Assembly (NCBI GenBank): GCA_012521805.1
Contig: JAAYLQ010000036.1
Coordinates: 1-25,362, forward strand
Direction: 5' to 3'
Source: Bacillota bacterium
GTDB lineage: Bacteria; Bacillota; Limnochordia; Darwinibacteriales; DTU012
Length of the DNA: 25,362 bases
Below, piece by piece: positions 14,516 through 22,669 of this stretch (position 1 is the stretch's first letter; every line of letters begins with the position of its first letter). The notes below the pieces were generated by a model. That model did not search any database, had not been told where the DNA came from, and was given only the letters and a program-made list of their open reading frames with translations. A program made the translations under genes and the position numbers.

Positions 14516-15259
14516 ATGAAAAAAACTGTTCTGATGTTAATACTGATTGCTGTACTGCTAGGAAATACTTCGGCGGTATTAGCCCAAAAACCTGTTTTGA
14601 CTGTCGCAGGGGATGCAGCGTTTGTGCCTTTTGAATTTGTGGATGAAAAGAATCAGATTGTCGGTTTTGACGTGGATCTTGCAAAAGCGATCGGAGAGGC
14701 AATGGGATACGAAGTAGTTTATCTCAACCTGGCCTGGGATGGTCTGATTCCCAGCCTGATCAATAAAAACATTGATATGATCGCATCAGGTATGTCCATT
14801 ACTGAAGAAAGGGCCAAGCAGGTAAATTTCTCTGATCCCTACTTTACCTCTGTTTTAACGATTGTCGTGCATCAAAACAACAACTCAATCAAAACCTTAG
14901 ATGATCTCGCTGGCAAATCAGTCGCGGTTCAGATCAACACTACCGGTGACTTTGCTGCTTCCGATATTCCAGGTGTCAAAATCAGCCGCTACAACACAGT
15001 ACCGGAAGCACTGCAGAATATTGCTATTGGAATCGTTGATGCAGCCGTTATCGATCTGCCAGTAGCAGAAGCCTTCTTTGCAGCCAACCCCCATGCGCCT
15101 TTGAAGCATGTTGGCAAAGTATCTGAAGACGATTTCTTTGGCCTGGCAATGCGCAAAGAAGACACTGAACTGTTGGAGAAAGTTAACGCAGCTTTAGCAC
15201 AAATTAAAGCTGATGGTACTTACGATCAAATTTACGACAAATGGTTTTCCGGAAACTAA
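14516..15259 (+). CDS. Amino-acid ABC transporter substrate-binding protein (family 3)
   Basis: Periplasmic-type binding protein for polar or basic amino acids such as glutamine, arginine, histidine or cystine. The 247-residue product begins with a classical signal peptide (about 1-23, ending AVLA before QKP). It then shows the family-3 pattern: FVPFEFVDEKNQIVGFDVDL, MASGMSITEERA and LAGKSVAVQINTTG. The signal peptide has no lipobox cysteine, unusual for a monoderm Firmicute. An upstream in-frame ATG at 14483 has no ribosome binding site. The ATG at 14516 follows AAAGGTGG by six bases and directly opens the signal peptide. It is the first gene of a three-gene operon and is followed by an internal terminator. 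Confidence 0.93.
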   Translation: MKKTVLMLILIAVLLGNTSAVLAQKPVLTVAGDAAFVPFEFVDEKNQIVGFDVDLAKAIGEAMGYEVVYLNLAWDGLIPSLINKNIDMIASGMSITEERAKQVNFSDPYFTSVLTIVVHQNNNSIKTLDDLAGKSVAVQINTTGDFAASDIPGVKISRYNTVPEALQNIAIGIVDAAVIDLPVAEAFFAANPHAPLKHVGKVSEDDFFGLAMRKEDTELLEKVNAALAQIKADGTYDQIYDKWFSGN

Positions 15260-15265
15260 TTCGCT

Positions 15266-15298
15266 AAAAGGTGCGTTCACCGGATACGCACCTTTTTT
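15266..15298 (+). terminator. Terminator or attenuator inside the ABC operon
   Basis: An 11-bp stem, AAAAGGTGCGT (15266-15276) with ACGCACCTTTT (15286-15296), has a 9-base loop and a run of six T. It begins a few bases after the binding-protein stop and lies before the permease gene. Partial termination would give more binding protein than membrane components. Confidence 0.8.
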
Positions 15299-15320
15299 CT
15301 TGTGGTAAAGGAGGAGGACA

Positions 15321-15977
15321 ATGGATTTTCAATGGAGTTTAGTGTGGAGTTCAGTTCCCACCCTTTTAGAGGGTGCTCTGCTGACGCTGCAGCTGACCAC
15401 AATCGCTGTGGCAATCGGTATTGTTCTGGGTACAATTTTTGGAATCATGCGTTTGAGCAGCACACCCCTGCGCTATCTAGCAGTTGCCTATATTGATTTT
15501 ATCCGGGGAACACCCCTTTTAGTGCAGATCTTTATTATCTACTACGGTATGCCCTCACTGATTAAACAGCCAGTCCCACCCTATATTGCAGCGGTAATCG
15601 CCCTCAGCATCAACAGTGGTGCTTATGTGGCAGAAATTGTGCGGGCCGGCATTCAATCAATTGAAAAAGGTCAGACCGAAGCAGCTCTTTCATTAGGTTT
15701 AAGCAAAACTGCTGCCATGACCCATATTATTCTGCCTCAAGCTTTCAAGCGGATTGTGCCGCCTCTAGGCAATGAATTTATTGCACTATTAAAGGATTCA
15801 TCATTGGTATCGGCAATTGCCTTAGAGGAACTGGTGCGTAAGGCACAAATTGTATCCGGCCGTACATTCCGGCCGTTTGAAGTTTGGTTTGTAGTTGCCA
15901 TCATGTACTTAATTATGACCGTGACAATCTCCCAGATCGTCAGAATCCTGGAAAAGCGATTAAGGGTAGGTGAATAA
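15321..15977 (+). CDS. Polar amino-acid ABC transporter permease (HisM/GlnP family)
   Basis: Inner-membrane channel subunit of 218 residues, normal for the family, with about five hydrophobic helices. Helix one is at about 19-42 and the last at about 190-208. The EAA loop that docks the ATPase is visible as EAALSLGLSKTAAMTHIILP (about 115-134). The FIRGTPLLVQ motif near residue 63 is also typical. The ATG is preceded by AAAGGAGGAGG. No second permease gene is present, so it probably works as a homodimer. The ATPase gene starts two bases after its stop. Confidence 0.95.
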   Translation: MDFQWSLVWSSVPTLLEGALLTLQLTTIAVAIGIVLGTIFGIMRLSSTPLRYLAVAYIDFIRGTPLLVQIFIIYYGMPSLIKQPVPPYIAAVIALSINSGAYVAEIVRAGIQSIEKGQTEAALSLGLSKTAAMTHIILPQAFKRIVPPLGNEFIALLKDSSLVSAIALEELVRKAQIVSGRTFRPFEVWFVVAIMYLIMTVTISQIVRILEKRLRVGE

Positions 15978-15978
15978 A

Positions 15979-16701
15979 ATGGCGATCCTAGAAGTTTTCG
16001 ATCTCCACAAGCAGTTTAAAGATCTAAAGGTGTTAAAGGGAATTACCACCAGCATAGAGCAGGGTGAAGTTGTAGTGATCATCGGTCCTTCCGGAAGCGG
16101 CAAAAGCACATTTCTGCGCTGCCTCAACTTCTTAGAAGTTCCTACCAGCGGTGAAATCAGGTTTGAAGGCAATCGAATCACGCCGGACAATCTGAATATG
16201 GTGCGGCGGGAAATGGGAATGGTGTTCCAGCGTTTTAATCTCTTTCCCCATAAAAGTGTCCTGGATAACATCACCCTTGCTCCAAAACTGGTCAGGAAAG
16301 TTGATTCAGATACCGCGGTTCAGCAGGCTTATGAACTGCTGCAAAAAGTAGGTCTGCGGGATAAAGCCCATGCCTATCCTGACCAGCTGTCCGGTGGCCA
16401 GCAGCAGCGGGTAGCGATCGCCAGAGCCCTGGCGATGCGGCCAAAGGTGATGCTGTTTGATGAACCGACTTCTGCCCTTGACCCGGAGATGATCGGCGAA
16501 GTCTTGGATGTAATGAAGGACCTAGCGCGAGAAGGAATGACTATGATAGTAGTTACCCATGAGATGGGCTTTGCCCGGGAAGTAGGCGATCGAGTGATCT
16601 TTATCGATGATGGGCAGTTAGTTGAGGAAAATGCCCCAGATGAGCTGTTTAATAACCCTCAGCATCCCCGCACCCAAAGTTTCTTGAGTAAAATACTCTA
16701 A
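15979..16701 (+). CDS. Polar amino-acid ABC transporter ATP-binding protein (GlnQ type)
   Basis: ATPase subunit of 240 residues that powers amino-acid import. Motifs seen are Walker A GPSGSGKST (about 35-43), the Q-loop VFQRFNLFPH, signature LSGGQQQRVAIARAL, Walker B VMLFDEPTSALD and the switch histidine in VTHEMGFA. The ATG at 15979 is preceded by GGTAGGTG at six bases. A GTG at 15970 overlaps the permease end but lacks its own site. The gene is one base from the permease stop and is the last of the operon, ending at a strong terminator. Confidence 0.96.
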   Translation: MAILEVFDLHKQFKDLKVLKGITTSIEQGEVVVIIGPSGSGKSTFLRCLNFLEVPTSGEIRFEGNRITPDNLNMVRREMGMVFQRFNLFPHKSVLDNITLAPKLVRKVDSDTAVQQAYELLQKVGLRDKAHAYPDQLSGGQQQRVAIARALAMRPKVMLFDEPTSALDPEMIGEVLDVMKDLAREGMTMIVVTHEMGFAREVGDRVIFIDDGQLVEENAPDELFNNPQHPRTQSFLSKIL

Positions 16702-16705
16702 ATAT

Positions 16706-16744
16706 AAAATGTCTATGCAGAGCCGCTGCATAGACATTTTTATT
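16706..16744. terminator. Terminator after the ABC operon, shared with the helicase-loader gene
   Basis: A perfect 15-bp stem, AAAATGTCTATGCAG (16706-16720) with CTGCATAGACATTTT (16726-16740), has a 5-base loop and a T-rich tail. It lies five bases after the ATPase stop. The stop codon of the convergent helicase-loader gene touches its right edge, and it may also end that transcript. Confidence 0.88.
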
Positions 16745-17597
16745 TGGTTTTACCTGAAACCTGTTTATATTTTATTTCCCGCCAATCCGGACCCTGAACC
16801 ACCAGATCTAAGGAATTATATAAAATTCGGGACGCAAGTCGGGAGCCTACCCGCAGTTCCAATTCATTAAGATTAAAGTTAGTGGTATATACAGTAGGCT
16901 TTAAGCGGTTCAGCCTGCCCTCCACAATCACTAGTAATTTCTCCAACGCCCAATCAGACTCCCGTTCACTGCCCAAATCATCGAGAACTAAGAGATCTAC
17001 AGCGATTAACTGCTGTAAATTGCCTTGACCCTGGCGCTGCAGTTCCAGCAGAGTCGGAATATGGGCAAAGGCAGTGCTGTAGCGGTCCTTAATCGCATTA
17101 ATAATCGCACAAGCGAGATGGGTCTTCCCCCGGCCAGATTTACCACAGAGAATCAAACCTCTACCATCGGTAGCTTTAGCAAAGTTCTCAGCAAACTTAA
17201 AACAGAAAGTGTAAGCTTGGCGGTTAAAGCTCTCCACCTGAAAGTTACTGAAAGTGTGATTCCGCAGTGCTGGCGGCAGTGGAATGGAAAGATCCGCCCT
17301 AACATTGATTTGCTCCAGCTTCTGGCGCTCTGCCTGCAGTTTGGTCCGCTCGCAGCGGCAGTCAGTGGTCAGCCACAGCCCGCGCCCAAACTGCTTTGGC
17401 AGCACAAAAGGATGGAGGCGGTAAGTCTTGGTGAGAATTTCACCACAGTGGGGACACTTTGGCGCAGCAGTGCTGAAATAGCGGCGGATGCCGTATTTAA
17501 TCATCCAAGAACGCGAAGAATCCTTCTGCTGCCGGTTCTCTTTGTTCGTATTGATAGTCGCGGCCGAAAACCTGCCGCCTTGTATTAACTTGAGCAT
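16740..17597 (-). CDS. DnaC/DnaI-type helicase loader (AAA+ ATPase)
   Basis: Likely loads the replicative helicase during primosome assembly. The 285-residue product has an N-terminal zinc ribbon (C48, C51, C80, C82). An AAA+ domain follows, with Walker A CGKSGRGKTH near 151-160, Walker B LLVLDDLGSE near 202-211, and sensor-1 TVYTTNF. Family members typically have this Cys-ribbon plus AAA+ layout. Two starts are possible. The ATG at 17597 has GGAGGT five bases upstream but overlaps the dnaD-like gene by 101 bases. The ATG at 17504 overlaps it by only 8 bases (ATGATTAA) but has no clear ribosome binding site. The first is chosen. A phage DnaC-like or transposon IstB-like origin is less likely, because no mobile genes are nearby. 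Confidence 0.88.
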   Translation of the reverse strand: MLKLIQGGRFSAATINTNKENRQQKDSSRSWMIKYGIRRYFSTAAPKCPHCGEILTKTYRLHPFVLPKQFGRGLWLTTDCRCERTKLQAERQKLEQINVRADLSIPLPPALRNHTFSNFQVESFNRQAYTFCFKFAENFAKATDGRGLILCGKSGRGKTHLACAIINAIKDRYSTAFAHIPTLLELQRQGQGNLQQLIAVDLLVLDDLGSERESDWALEKLLVIVEGRLNRLKPTVYTTNFNLNELELRVGSRLASRILYNSLDLVVQGPDWREIKYKQVSGKTK

Positions 17598-17913
17598 TGT
17601 GACCTCCATTCTGAGCAGTTCTTGTCCGCTGCTGTCCCTGCCAATAAGCACGAAAAGAAGCTTCGTCAGTAATCCCGTGATTAAACCAATCTTGAATAAT
17701 ACCCCATAAATAATTAAAAGAAATCCGTTTATGCTGACCGCGCATGTTCCTGCGCCGCCGCTCCTGGCTGGTGCGTAAAATCGCACAGCCGATCACAAAA
17801 GGCGACATGCCCTGATCATAAGCTTGATAGAGCTTGTCCCTCTGACTGGAGGACAACAGCCCGATCTGCATCTGATACAGCTGAATTACATCATGCATAT
17901 CCGGATGCTCCAC
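17497..17913 (-). CDS. DnaD-domain primosomal protein
   Basis: A short 138-residue protein that corresponds to the C-terminal DnaD (DnaB_2) domain. It shows VIGCAILRT, FNYLWGIIQDWFNHGI and a Tyr/Phe-rich tail (RQVFGRDYQYEQR). Bacillus DnaD is about 232 residues and has an extra N-terminal winged helix, which is missing here. The family helps remodel DNA and recruit helicase at origins or restart sites. The start is GTG with AGGAGGT seven bases upstream. It lies immediately ahead of, and overlaps, the helicase-loader gene in another frame. This supports a shared primosome role. Confidence 0.82.
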   Translation of the reverse strand: MEHPDMHDVIQLYQMQIGLLSSSQRDKLYQAYDQGMSPFVIGCAILRTSQERRRRNMRGQHKRISFNYLWGIIQDWFNHGITDEASFRAYWQGQQRTRTAQNGGHNAQVNTRRQVFGRDYQYEQREPAAEGFFAFLDD

Positions 17914-17997
17914 AATACCTACCTCCTAAAATAGGTGCGAATTCCTGTTTCCGAAAGACTTAAGGGGGAATATGCTGGTACTGAGGAGGAATCACGA

Positions 17998-18195
17998 ATG
18001 ATCCAACAACCTGACCAATTCCGAGTATATGTGCGTTTGCCCTTCAGTGATAAATACCTGGAAAATGAGGCTGCTGCTGCAAAAATCCGAGAGGAGTTAA
18101 AACAGCTGTTTAGAAATCCACTGATCCAAAGAAAAATCACGCCAAATCAAACTCGCAGGATCCACCCTACTGATTCCTCCTTAGATCAGCGATAG
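17998..18195 (+). CDS. Small protein of unknown function
   Basis: I do not recognise this 65-residue ORF. It has a strong ribosome binding site (GAGGAGG eight bases before the ATG). The middle is helical and charged (NEAAAAKIREELKQLF). The N-terminal part looks like a beta strand (FRVYVRLPF) and the tail is polar. There is no membrane segment. It is divergent from the dnaD-like gene, and its last 10 bases overlap the 3' end of alr on the other strand. A weak promoter, TTTCCG-17-TATGCT, may lie at about 17949-17977. Coding status rests on the ribosome binding site and the protein-like composition. Confidence 0.55.
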   Translation: MIQQPDQFRVYVRLPFSDKYLENEAAAAKIREELKQLFRNPLIQRKITPNQTRRIHPTDSSLDQR

Positions 18196-19310
18196 ATCCG
18201 CACCACCCGTTCACTGATCATGCAGGGAATCTCATAATTTATTGAATCAAGCCATGCAGCCCATTCATCAGCTGTAATCGCTGCTGATCCCTGGGTACCG
18301 ATCAGTGTCACCTGATCCCCTATTTCAACCGCCCCATCACCCACATCGATCATGCAGTGATCCATGGTAATCCGTCCAGCAAACGGATATTTAACTCCAT
18401 TGATTAAAACCACGCCCTTTTCCTGGAGGCGGCGCAGAAGCCCATCGGCATATCCAATTGGCAGAACAGCGATGGTTGTATCTCGCCAAGCAACATAGTT
18501 CCTGCCATAACTGACAGCAGTACCCTTCGGTACTCGCTTTAAATCAAGAACCTGGGTGTGCAGGCTGAGTACCGGCTTTAAGTCGATCACTTTCAGTTCA
18601 TCAATCTTGGGACAGGGGTACAAGCCATAAATCCCCAGCCCAACCCGGACCAGATTGAGATGGGTTTCCGGCATCAGCAGTGTTGCTGCAGTATTGGCAC
18701 AGTGTTTGAGGGGAATCTCGATTCCGGCCTTTTCCAATTCCAGCAATACCCAAGTAAATCTCTGCCACTGCCACTGGGTATAAGGATCATTCAGAGTATC
18801 AGCGCAGGCAAAATGGGTATAAATACCTTGAACTTCAATTCCCGGCAGCCCGACTAAGCGTTTAACAAAGCTGAGAGTTTCCTCTGGGCGAATCCCGAGG
18901 CGGCTCATTCCGGTATCGACTTTGACATGCACTTTAACAGTTTTGTTTAGTCTGCGGGCAATATTGGACAAGATCTGGGCATGCTCCCATTGAAACAGCG
19001 TCACTACTAAATCTTTGGCAGCACAAAACTCCAGCTGATGCGGGGAAACCGCACCCAATACTAAGATTGGCGCTGCAATTCCTGCCCGCCGCAGCTTCAC
19101 CCCTTCTTCTGGCAGAGCGACTGCCAACCAGGATGCACCGTGTGCCAACGCTGTTCTCGCAAGCTCCAGATCGCCATGACCATAGGCATTTGCTTTGACT
19201 ACGGCCATCAGCTGGCAGTGTGGACCAATCCACTGTTTGATCTTTTCAACATTGTGTGCTGCGTTTGCTAAACTAATTTCAGCCCAAACCGGTCTAGAGG
19301 GCTCTTTCAT
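18186..19310 (-). CDS. alr: Alanine racemase
   Basis: PLP enzyme that makes D-alanine for peptidoglycan. The 374-residue product has the PLP-binding Lys39 in VVKANAYGHG. The second catalytic base is Tyr268 in VSYGRNY, and the conserved GYADG (Tyr287) and RITMDHCM follow. The start at ATG 19310 is supported by GGAGTGA about eight bases upstream. The longer in-frame GTG at 19322 overlaps that site and is unlikely. It follows nnr by 17 bases. In Bacillus the alr gene is followed by an antitoxin-toxin pair; none is seen here. Confidence 0.96.
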   Translation of the reverse strand: MKEPSRPVWAEISLANAAHNVEKIKQWIGPHCQLMAVVKANAYGHGDLELARTALAHGASWLAVALPEEGVKLRRAGIAAPILVLGAVSPHQLEFCAAKDLVVTLFQWEHAQILSNIARRLNKTVKVHVKVDTGMSRLGIRPEETLSFVKRLVGLPGIEVQGIYTHFACADTLNDPYTQWQWQRFTWVLLELEKAGIEIPLKHCANTAATLLMPETHLNLVRVGLGIYGLYPCPKIDELKVIDLKPVLSLHTQVLDLKRVPKGTAVSYGRNYVAWRDTTIAVLPIGYADGLLRRLQEKGVVLINGVKYPFAGRITMDHCMIDVGDGAVEIGDQVTLIGTQGSAAITADEWAAWLDSINYEIPCMISERVVRIYR

Positions 19311-19327
19311 TTTAATAATCACTCCAG

Positions 19328-20857
19328 TCAGACCGTCTCCAACACATAAGGAATCGCCGTTAACAGATCAGACGCTGTAAGCCCCCGCTGACCCTGCCTG
19401 CGGCTGACATAATCGCCGGCTTTTCCGTGCAGATAGGCTCCAGCTGCAGCGGCGAGAAACGGACTCATGCCTTGAGCAATCAGGCCGCCAATCATTCCGG
19501 TCAGCACATCACCTGTTCCCGCTGTAGCCATACCGGCATTTCCAGTGCTGTTTATATATATTTGATTGCCACCGGCAGTAACTGTCGGTGCACCTTTAAG
19601 AAGCAGATTGACACCTAGTTTTTTATGAGCATTCCAGGCAACTTCTAACCGATTCTGGTTAATTTCCCTCGGGGATAGATTCAACAAGCGTCCTAATTCC
19701 CCGGGATGGGGAGTAAACACCCAATTACGCCGCACCGGCTCAGGCACAGTCTGCAGCCACTCCAGATCGAGGTGATTCAGCCCATCAGCATCCAACACTA
19801 ATGGTCCCTGCCACTGTTCCAGCACGGCTTTAAGCACCTGCTTTAACTCTGGATCCGCACCTAAACCAGGACCGATTACCAGCACATCTTTTCGGTCAAG
19901 GTGGGCAACCAGCTGGTCTGTACTGACAGCCTGGAAACTACCGCTGCCTGAATCTGGTATCGGCACTACAATAACTTCGCTGGGAGCAAACTGCTGTTGA
20001 ATCGATTCAGGGACAGCCAGCGTAACCAAACCAGCGCCAACTTTGAGTAAGGCATGGCTGGTAAGAAAGGCGGCACCAGTCATGGCGCGGGAGCCGGCTA
20101 TTACCAAACAGCGGCCAAAAGTTCCTTTATGTCCCCAAGCAGGCCGCGGTGGCAGATACTTGATGAGTTCCTCGGTTGTCAGCTGGCGTTTGATGTTTAT
20201 CGCCAAGTGCTTGGGAATGCCAATATCAACTACTTTAATTTTACCACAATAATCGCGGCCTGGATAAAATAATAAACCTGACTTGAGAAAAGCTAACGCT
20301 ACCGTCAGCTCAGCCCGCACCGCATGAGTCCCAACCGCACCGGTTGTGGCATTTACTCCCGATGGCACATCAACTGCAACCACTGGACTGCGGCAGTTAT
20401 TCACTAATCTGACCACATCCACCAGAATCCCCTCTAGTGCACCAGTAAAACCTGTCCCCAGCAGGGCGTCAACTACTAAATCAGTTAAAGCCAGGTTGAT
20501 TTTCAATTTAGACAAGCTGGTCCTGGATATTAGGTGAATTTCTCCCTGAAGTTTTTTAAAAATATTGAGGTTGAAGCGGCATTCTTCACTGAGCTGATCT
20601 TCTTCCGCTAATAAGAACACCTTAACTTTCACATCTCGATTCAGAAGGTGACGGGCAATTACCAGCCCATCACCACCGTTATTGCCTTTACCAACCAAAA
20701 TAACGCATCTTTTATCAGTAAGGTCGCCGAACTCCTGTTCAATCTCCCGGACAACAGCAGCACCGGCATTCTCCATCAGCACCAGGCTGGGAATCCCAAT
20801 CTCAGCGATTGCCTGCTGGTCAATAGTCTGCATTTCAGCAGCTGTCACAACTACCAT
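19328..20857 (-). CDS. nnr: Bifunctional NAD(P)HX epimerase/dehydratase
   Basis: Repairs hydrated NADH and NADPH. The 509-residue fusion has an N-terminal epimerase domain (YjeF_N) with LMENAG and VGKGNNGGDG (56-65). The C-terminal ADP-dependent dehydratase domain has the ribokinase-like fold. It shows GHKGTFGRCLVIAGS near 240, VIGPGLG, FTPHPGELGRLL and the GTGDVLTG motif that binds phosphate. Its first 23 bases overlap the end of acpS in another frame, and alr follows closely. The Bacillus homologue is a single-domain dehydratase, while the fused form is common in bacteria. Confidence 0.96.
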   Translation of the reverse strand: MVVVTAAEMQTIDQQAIAEIGIPSLVLMENAGAAVVREIEQEFGDLTDKRCVILVGKGNNGGDGLVIARHLLNRDVKVKVFLLAEEDQLSEECRFNLNIFKKLQGEIHLISRTSLSKLKINLALTDLVVDALLGTGFTGALEGILVDVVRLVNNCRSPVVAVDVPSGVNATTGAVGTHAVRAELTVALAFLKSGLLFYPGRDYCGKIKVVDIGIPKHLAINIKRQLTTEELIKYLPPRPAWGHKGTFGRCLVIAGSRAMTGAAFLTSHALLKVGAGLVTLAVPESIQQQFAPSEVIVVPIPDSGSGSFQAVSTDQLVAHLDRKDVLVIGPGLGADPELKQVLKAVLEQWQGPLVLDADGLNHLDLEWLQTVPEPVRRNWVFTPHPGELGRLLNLSPREINQNRLEVAWNAHKKLGVNLLLKGAPTVTAGGNQIYINSTGNAGMATAGTGDVLTGMIGGLIAQGMSPFLAAAAGAYLHGKAGDYVSRRQGQRGLTASDLLTAIPYVLETV

Positions 20858-21245
20858 CTGTTATCGTTCCCTCCCCCACGCAGAGAGCGAATGCCACAGC
20901 AGTGCTGCGGTTGTGAGATAAACTGATGTGGATTCCTGTTACCTTTTGGCTTTGAGCAATTTTTTGAGCCTGTCCGAATAAATTAACGGCAGGTTTCCCG
21001 CTCTCTTCCCGCAGAATTTCTATATCAGTAAAGCGCACGCCATGGTTCCAGCCGCACCCCAGCGCTTTCATAACCGCTTCCTTAGCAGCAAATCGAGCTG
21101 CCCATGACTGCGCCGACCGTAACCGGAGGAGCTGTTGTTCTTGGTCTGTATACACCCGTTCAATAAACTTCTGCTTCTGCAGAGCTTTGGCAATCCGATC
21201 AATCTCGATTATATCTACGCCACAGCCTATAATAATTTCAGCCAC
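20835..21245 (-). CDS. acpS: Holo-[acyl-carrier-protein] synthase
   Basis: Transfers 4'-phosphopantetheine from CoA to acyl carrier protein, switching on fatty-acid synthesis. The product has 136 residues, slightly longer than the usual 120-125. It carries the metal-binding Asp11 in GCGVDIIEIDRI and Glu56 with Lys60 in RFAAKEAVMKALG. The extra C-terminal residues end in GSCDSC and are read through the start region of nnr, so the overlap may account for the extension. The start is GTG with GGAGTGA upstream. acpS next to nnr and alr is a common Firmicute arrangement. Confidence 0.95.
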   Translation of the reverse strand: MAEIIIGCGVDIIEIDRIAKALQKQKFIERVYTDQEQQLLRLRSAQSWAARFAAKEAVMKALGCGWNHGVRFTDIEILREESGKPAVNLFGQAQKIAQSQKVTGIHISLSHNRSTAVAFALCVGEGTITDGSCDSC

Positions 21246-21303
21246 CGCTTCTCACTCCATAACAACAGGTTCTGGATCGGAAACACCAATTCCTTCCCCT
21301 TGC

Positions 21304-22641
21304 TTAGGCACCAAGCTCAGCTTCAATAATTGCAACCACTTCATCAACTGCCTGAACCAGAAGCTGCTGATCGGGATGTTCCCCCATCACCCGAATCACT
21401 GGCTCGGTGCCAGAAGCCCGGACAAAAATCCGTCCTCTACTGCCCAGCTTAGCCTGGGCCTGATCAATCGCTGCTGCAATTTTCGGATTCAGATCCCAGC
21501 CTGCCTTAGTTGCAACCCGAATATTTTCTAAAACTTGAGGAAAGACCGGCATTACTTGTGCTAGTTCCGACAGTTTTTTGCCTGTTTCCTTCACAACTCC
21601 CAACAGCTTGAGGGTAGTTAAGAGACCATCCCCAGTAGTATTGGAATCCAGGAAAATGATATGCCCAGATTGTTCTCCGCCTAACCCTAAATCCTGTTCG
21701 AGCATCGCTTCTAAAACATAGCGGTCGCCGGCTTGGGTAGTGACAACCTGCCCACCGGCTGCTTCCAGCGCTTGGGCTAAGCCACCATTGGAATAGACTG
21801 TCGCTGCAATTTTACGGTTGGGAAGCTGATCTTTAGCTAAGAGATGGAGTCCGCAGATCGCTAAGATCTGATCACCATCTACCAGGTTGCCAGCTTCATC
21901 CACCGCTAGAACTCGATCTGCATCTCCATCATAACTGAAACCAAGATCTGCCCCGACCTGTTTCACATACTCCTGCAGCACTTCGATATGAGTGGACCCG
22001 CAGTTGACATTAATGTTGGTTCCATCAGGCTGATTATTAATCGCAGAAACCTGGGCACCTAAGGCTGTTAACACTGCTGGCGCCACCTGGGATGCGGCTC
22101 CGTTAGCACAATCAATGGCAATATGCAGACCCTGCAGATCGTAATCTACAGTATTTAATAAAAACTCAATATATAATTCCAAGGCATTCTGCTGCCGATA
22201 CACCAGACCTAAATCAGTTCCAATCGGACGGATGTCAACTCCCGTTTTGACCAGCCGTTCAATCTCATCTTCTGTTTCATCTGACAGCTTAAATCCGTTT
22301 TCAGCAAAAAATTTGATTCCATTATCCTGCACCGGATTGTGGGATGCGGAAATCATAATCCCAGCATCCGCTTTCAAAACCCTGGTTAAATAAGCCACTG
22401 CCGGGGTAGGCACCACACCCAAGAGATAAACATCTGCTCCCACCGATGTAATCCCAGCGATGAGGGCTGCCTCCAGCATCGCGCATGAGATGCGGGTGTC
22501 CGTGCCGATGAGAATTTTGGGGCGCTCAATTTTCTCTGCTAAAACTGTTGCTCCAGCTCTGCCCAGCTGCAGTGCTAATTCTGGTGTCAACTCCTGATTT
22601 GCCACTCCCCTAACGCCATCAGTACCAAAAAGTCTTTCCAT
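21304..22641 (-). CDS. glmM: Phosphoglucosamine mutase
   Basis: Converts glucosamine 6-phosphate to glucosamine 1-phosphate for UDP-GlcNAc synthesis. The 445-residue product is of the alpha-D-phosphohexomutase family. It has FGTDGVRG at the N terminus, phosphoserine Ser100 in ISASHNP, metal-binding DGDADR (238-243), GGEQSGH, and RASGTEPVIRVM at the C terminus. The ATG at 22641 follows GGGAGGAG by seven bases. The frame stays open upstream, but that stretch is an out-of-frame reading of the cdaR tail. It lies directly after cdaA-cdaR, the conserved c-di-AMP cluster in which GlmM is reported to bind and inhibit CdaA. Confidence 0.97.
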   Translation of the reverse strand: MERLFGTDGVRGVANQELTPELALQLGRAGATVLAEKIERPKILIGTDTRISCAMLEAALIAGITSVGADVYLLGVVPTPAVAYLTRVLKADAGIMISASHNPVQDNGIKFFAENGFKLSDETEDEIERLVKTGVDIRPIGTDLGLVYRQQNALELYIEFLLNTVDYDLQGLHIAIDCANGAASQVAPAVLTALGAQVSAINNQPDGTNINVNCGSTHIEVLQEYVKQVGADLGFSYDGDADRVLAVDEAGNLVDGDQILAICGLHLLAKDQLPNRKIAATVYSNGGLAQALEAAGGQVVTTQAGDRYVLEAMLEQDLGLGGEQSGHIIFLDSNTTGDGLLTTLKLLGVVKETGKKLSELAQVMPVFPQVLENIRVATKAGWDLNPKIAAAIDQAQAKLGSRGRIFVRASGTEPVIRVMGEHPDQQLLVQAVDEVVAIIEAELGA

Positions 22642-22669
22642 CGTCAAACTCCTCCCATCAATTGTTCCC

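Noticed and set aside
17025..17588. 187-codon plus-strand ORF
   Set aside because: It is antisense to the helicase-loader gene, whose zinc ribbon and AAA+ motifs are clear.
17598..17786. Upstream extension of the helicase-loader gene with a hydrophobic stretch
   Set aside because: It is a shadow of the dnaD-like gene. The apparent membrane segment has no counterpart in the family, and a ribosome binding site exists at the later ATG.
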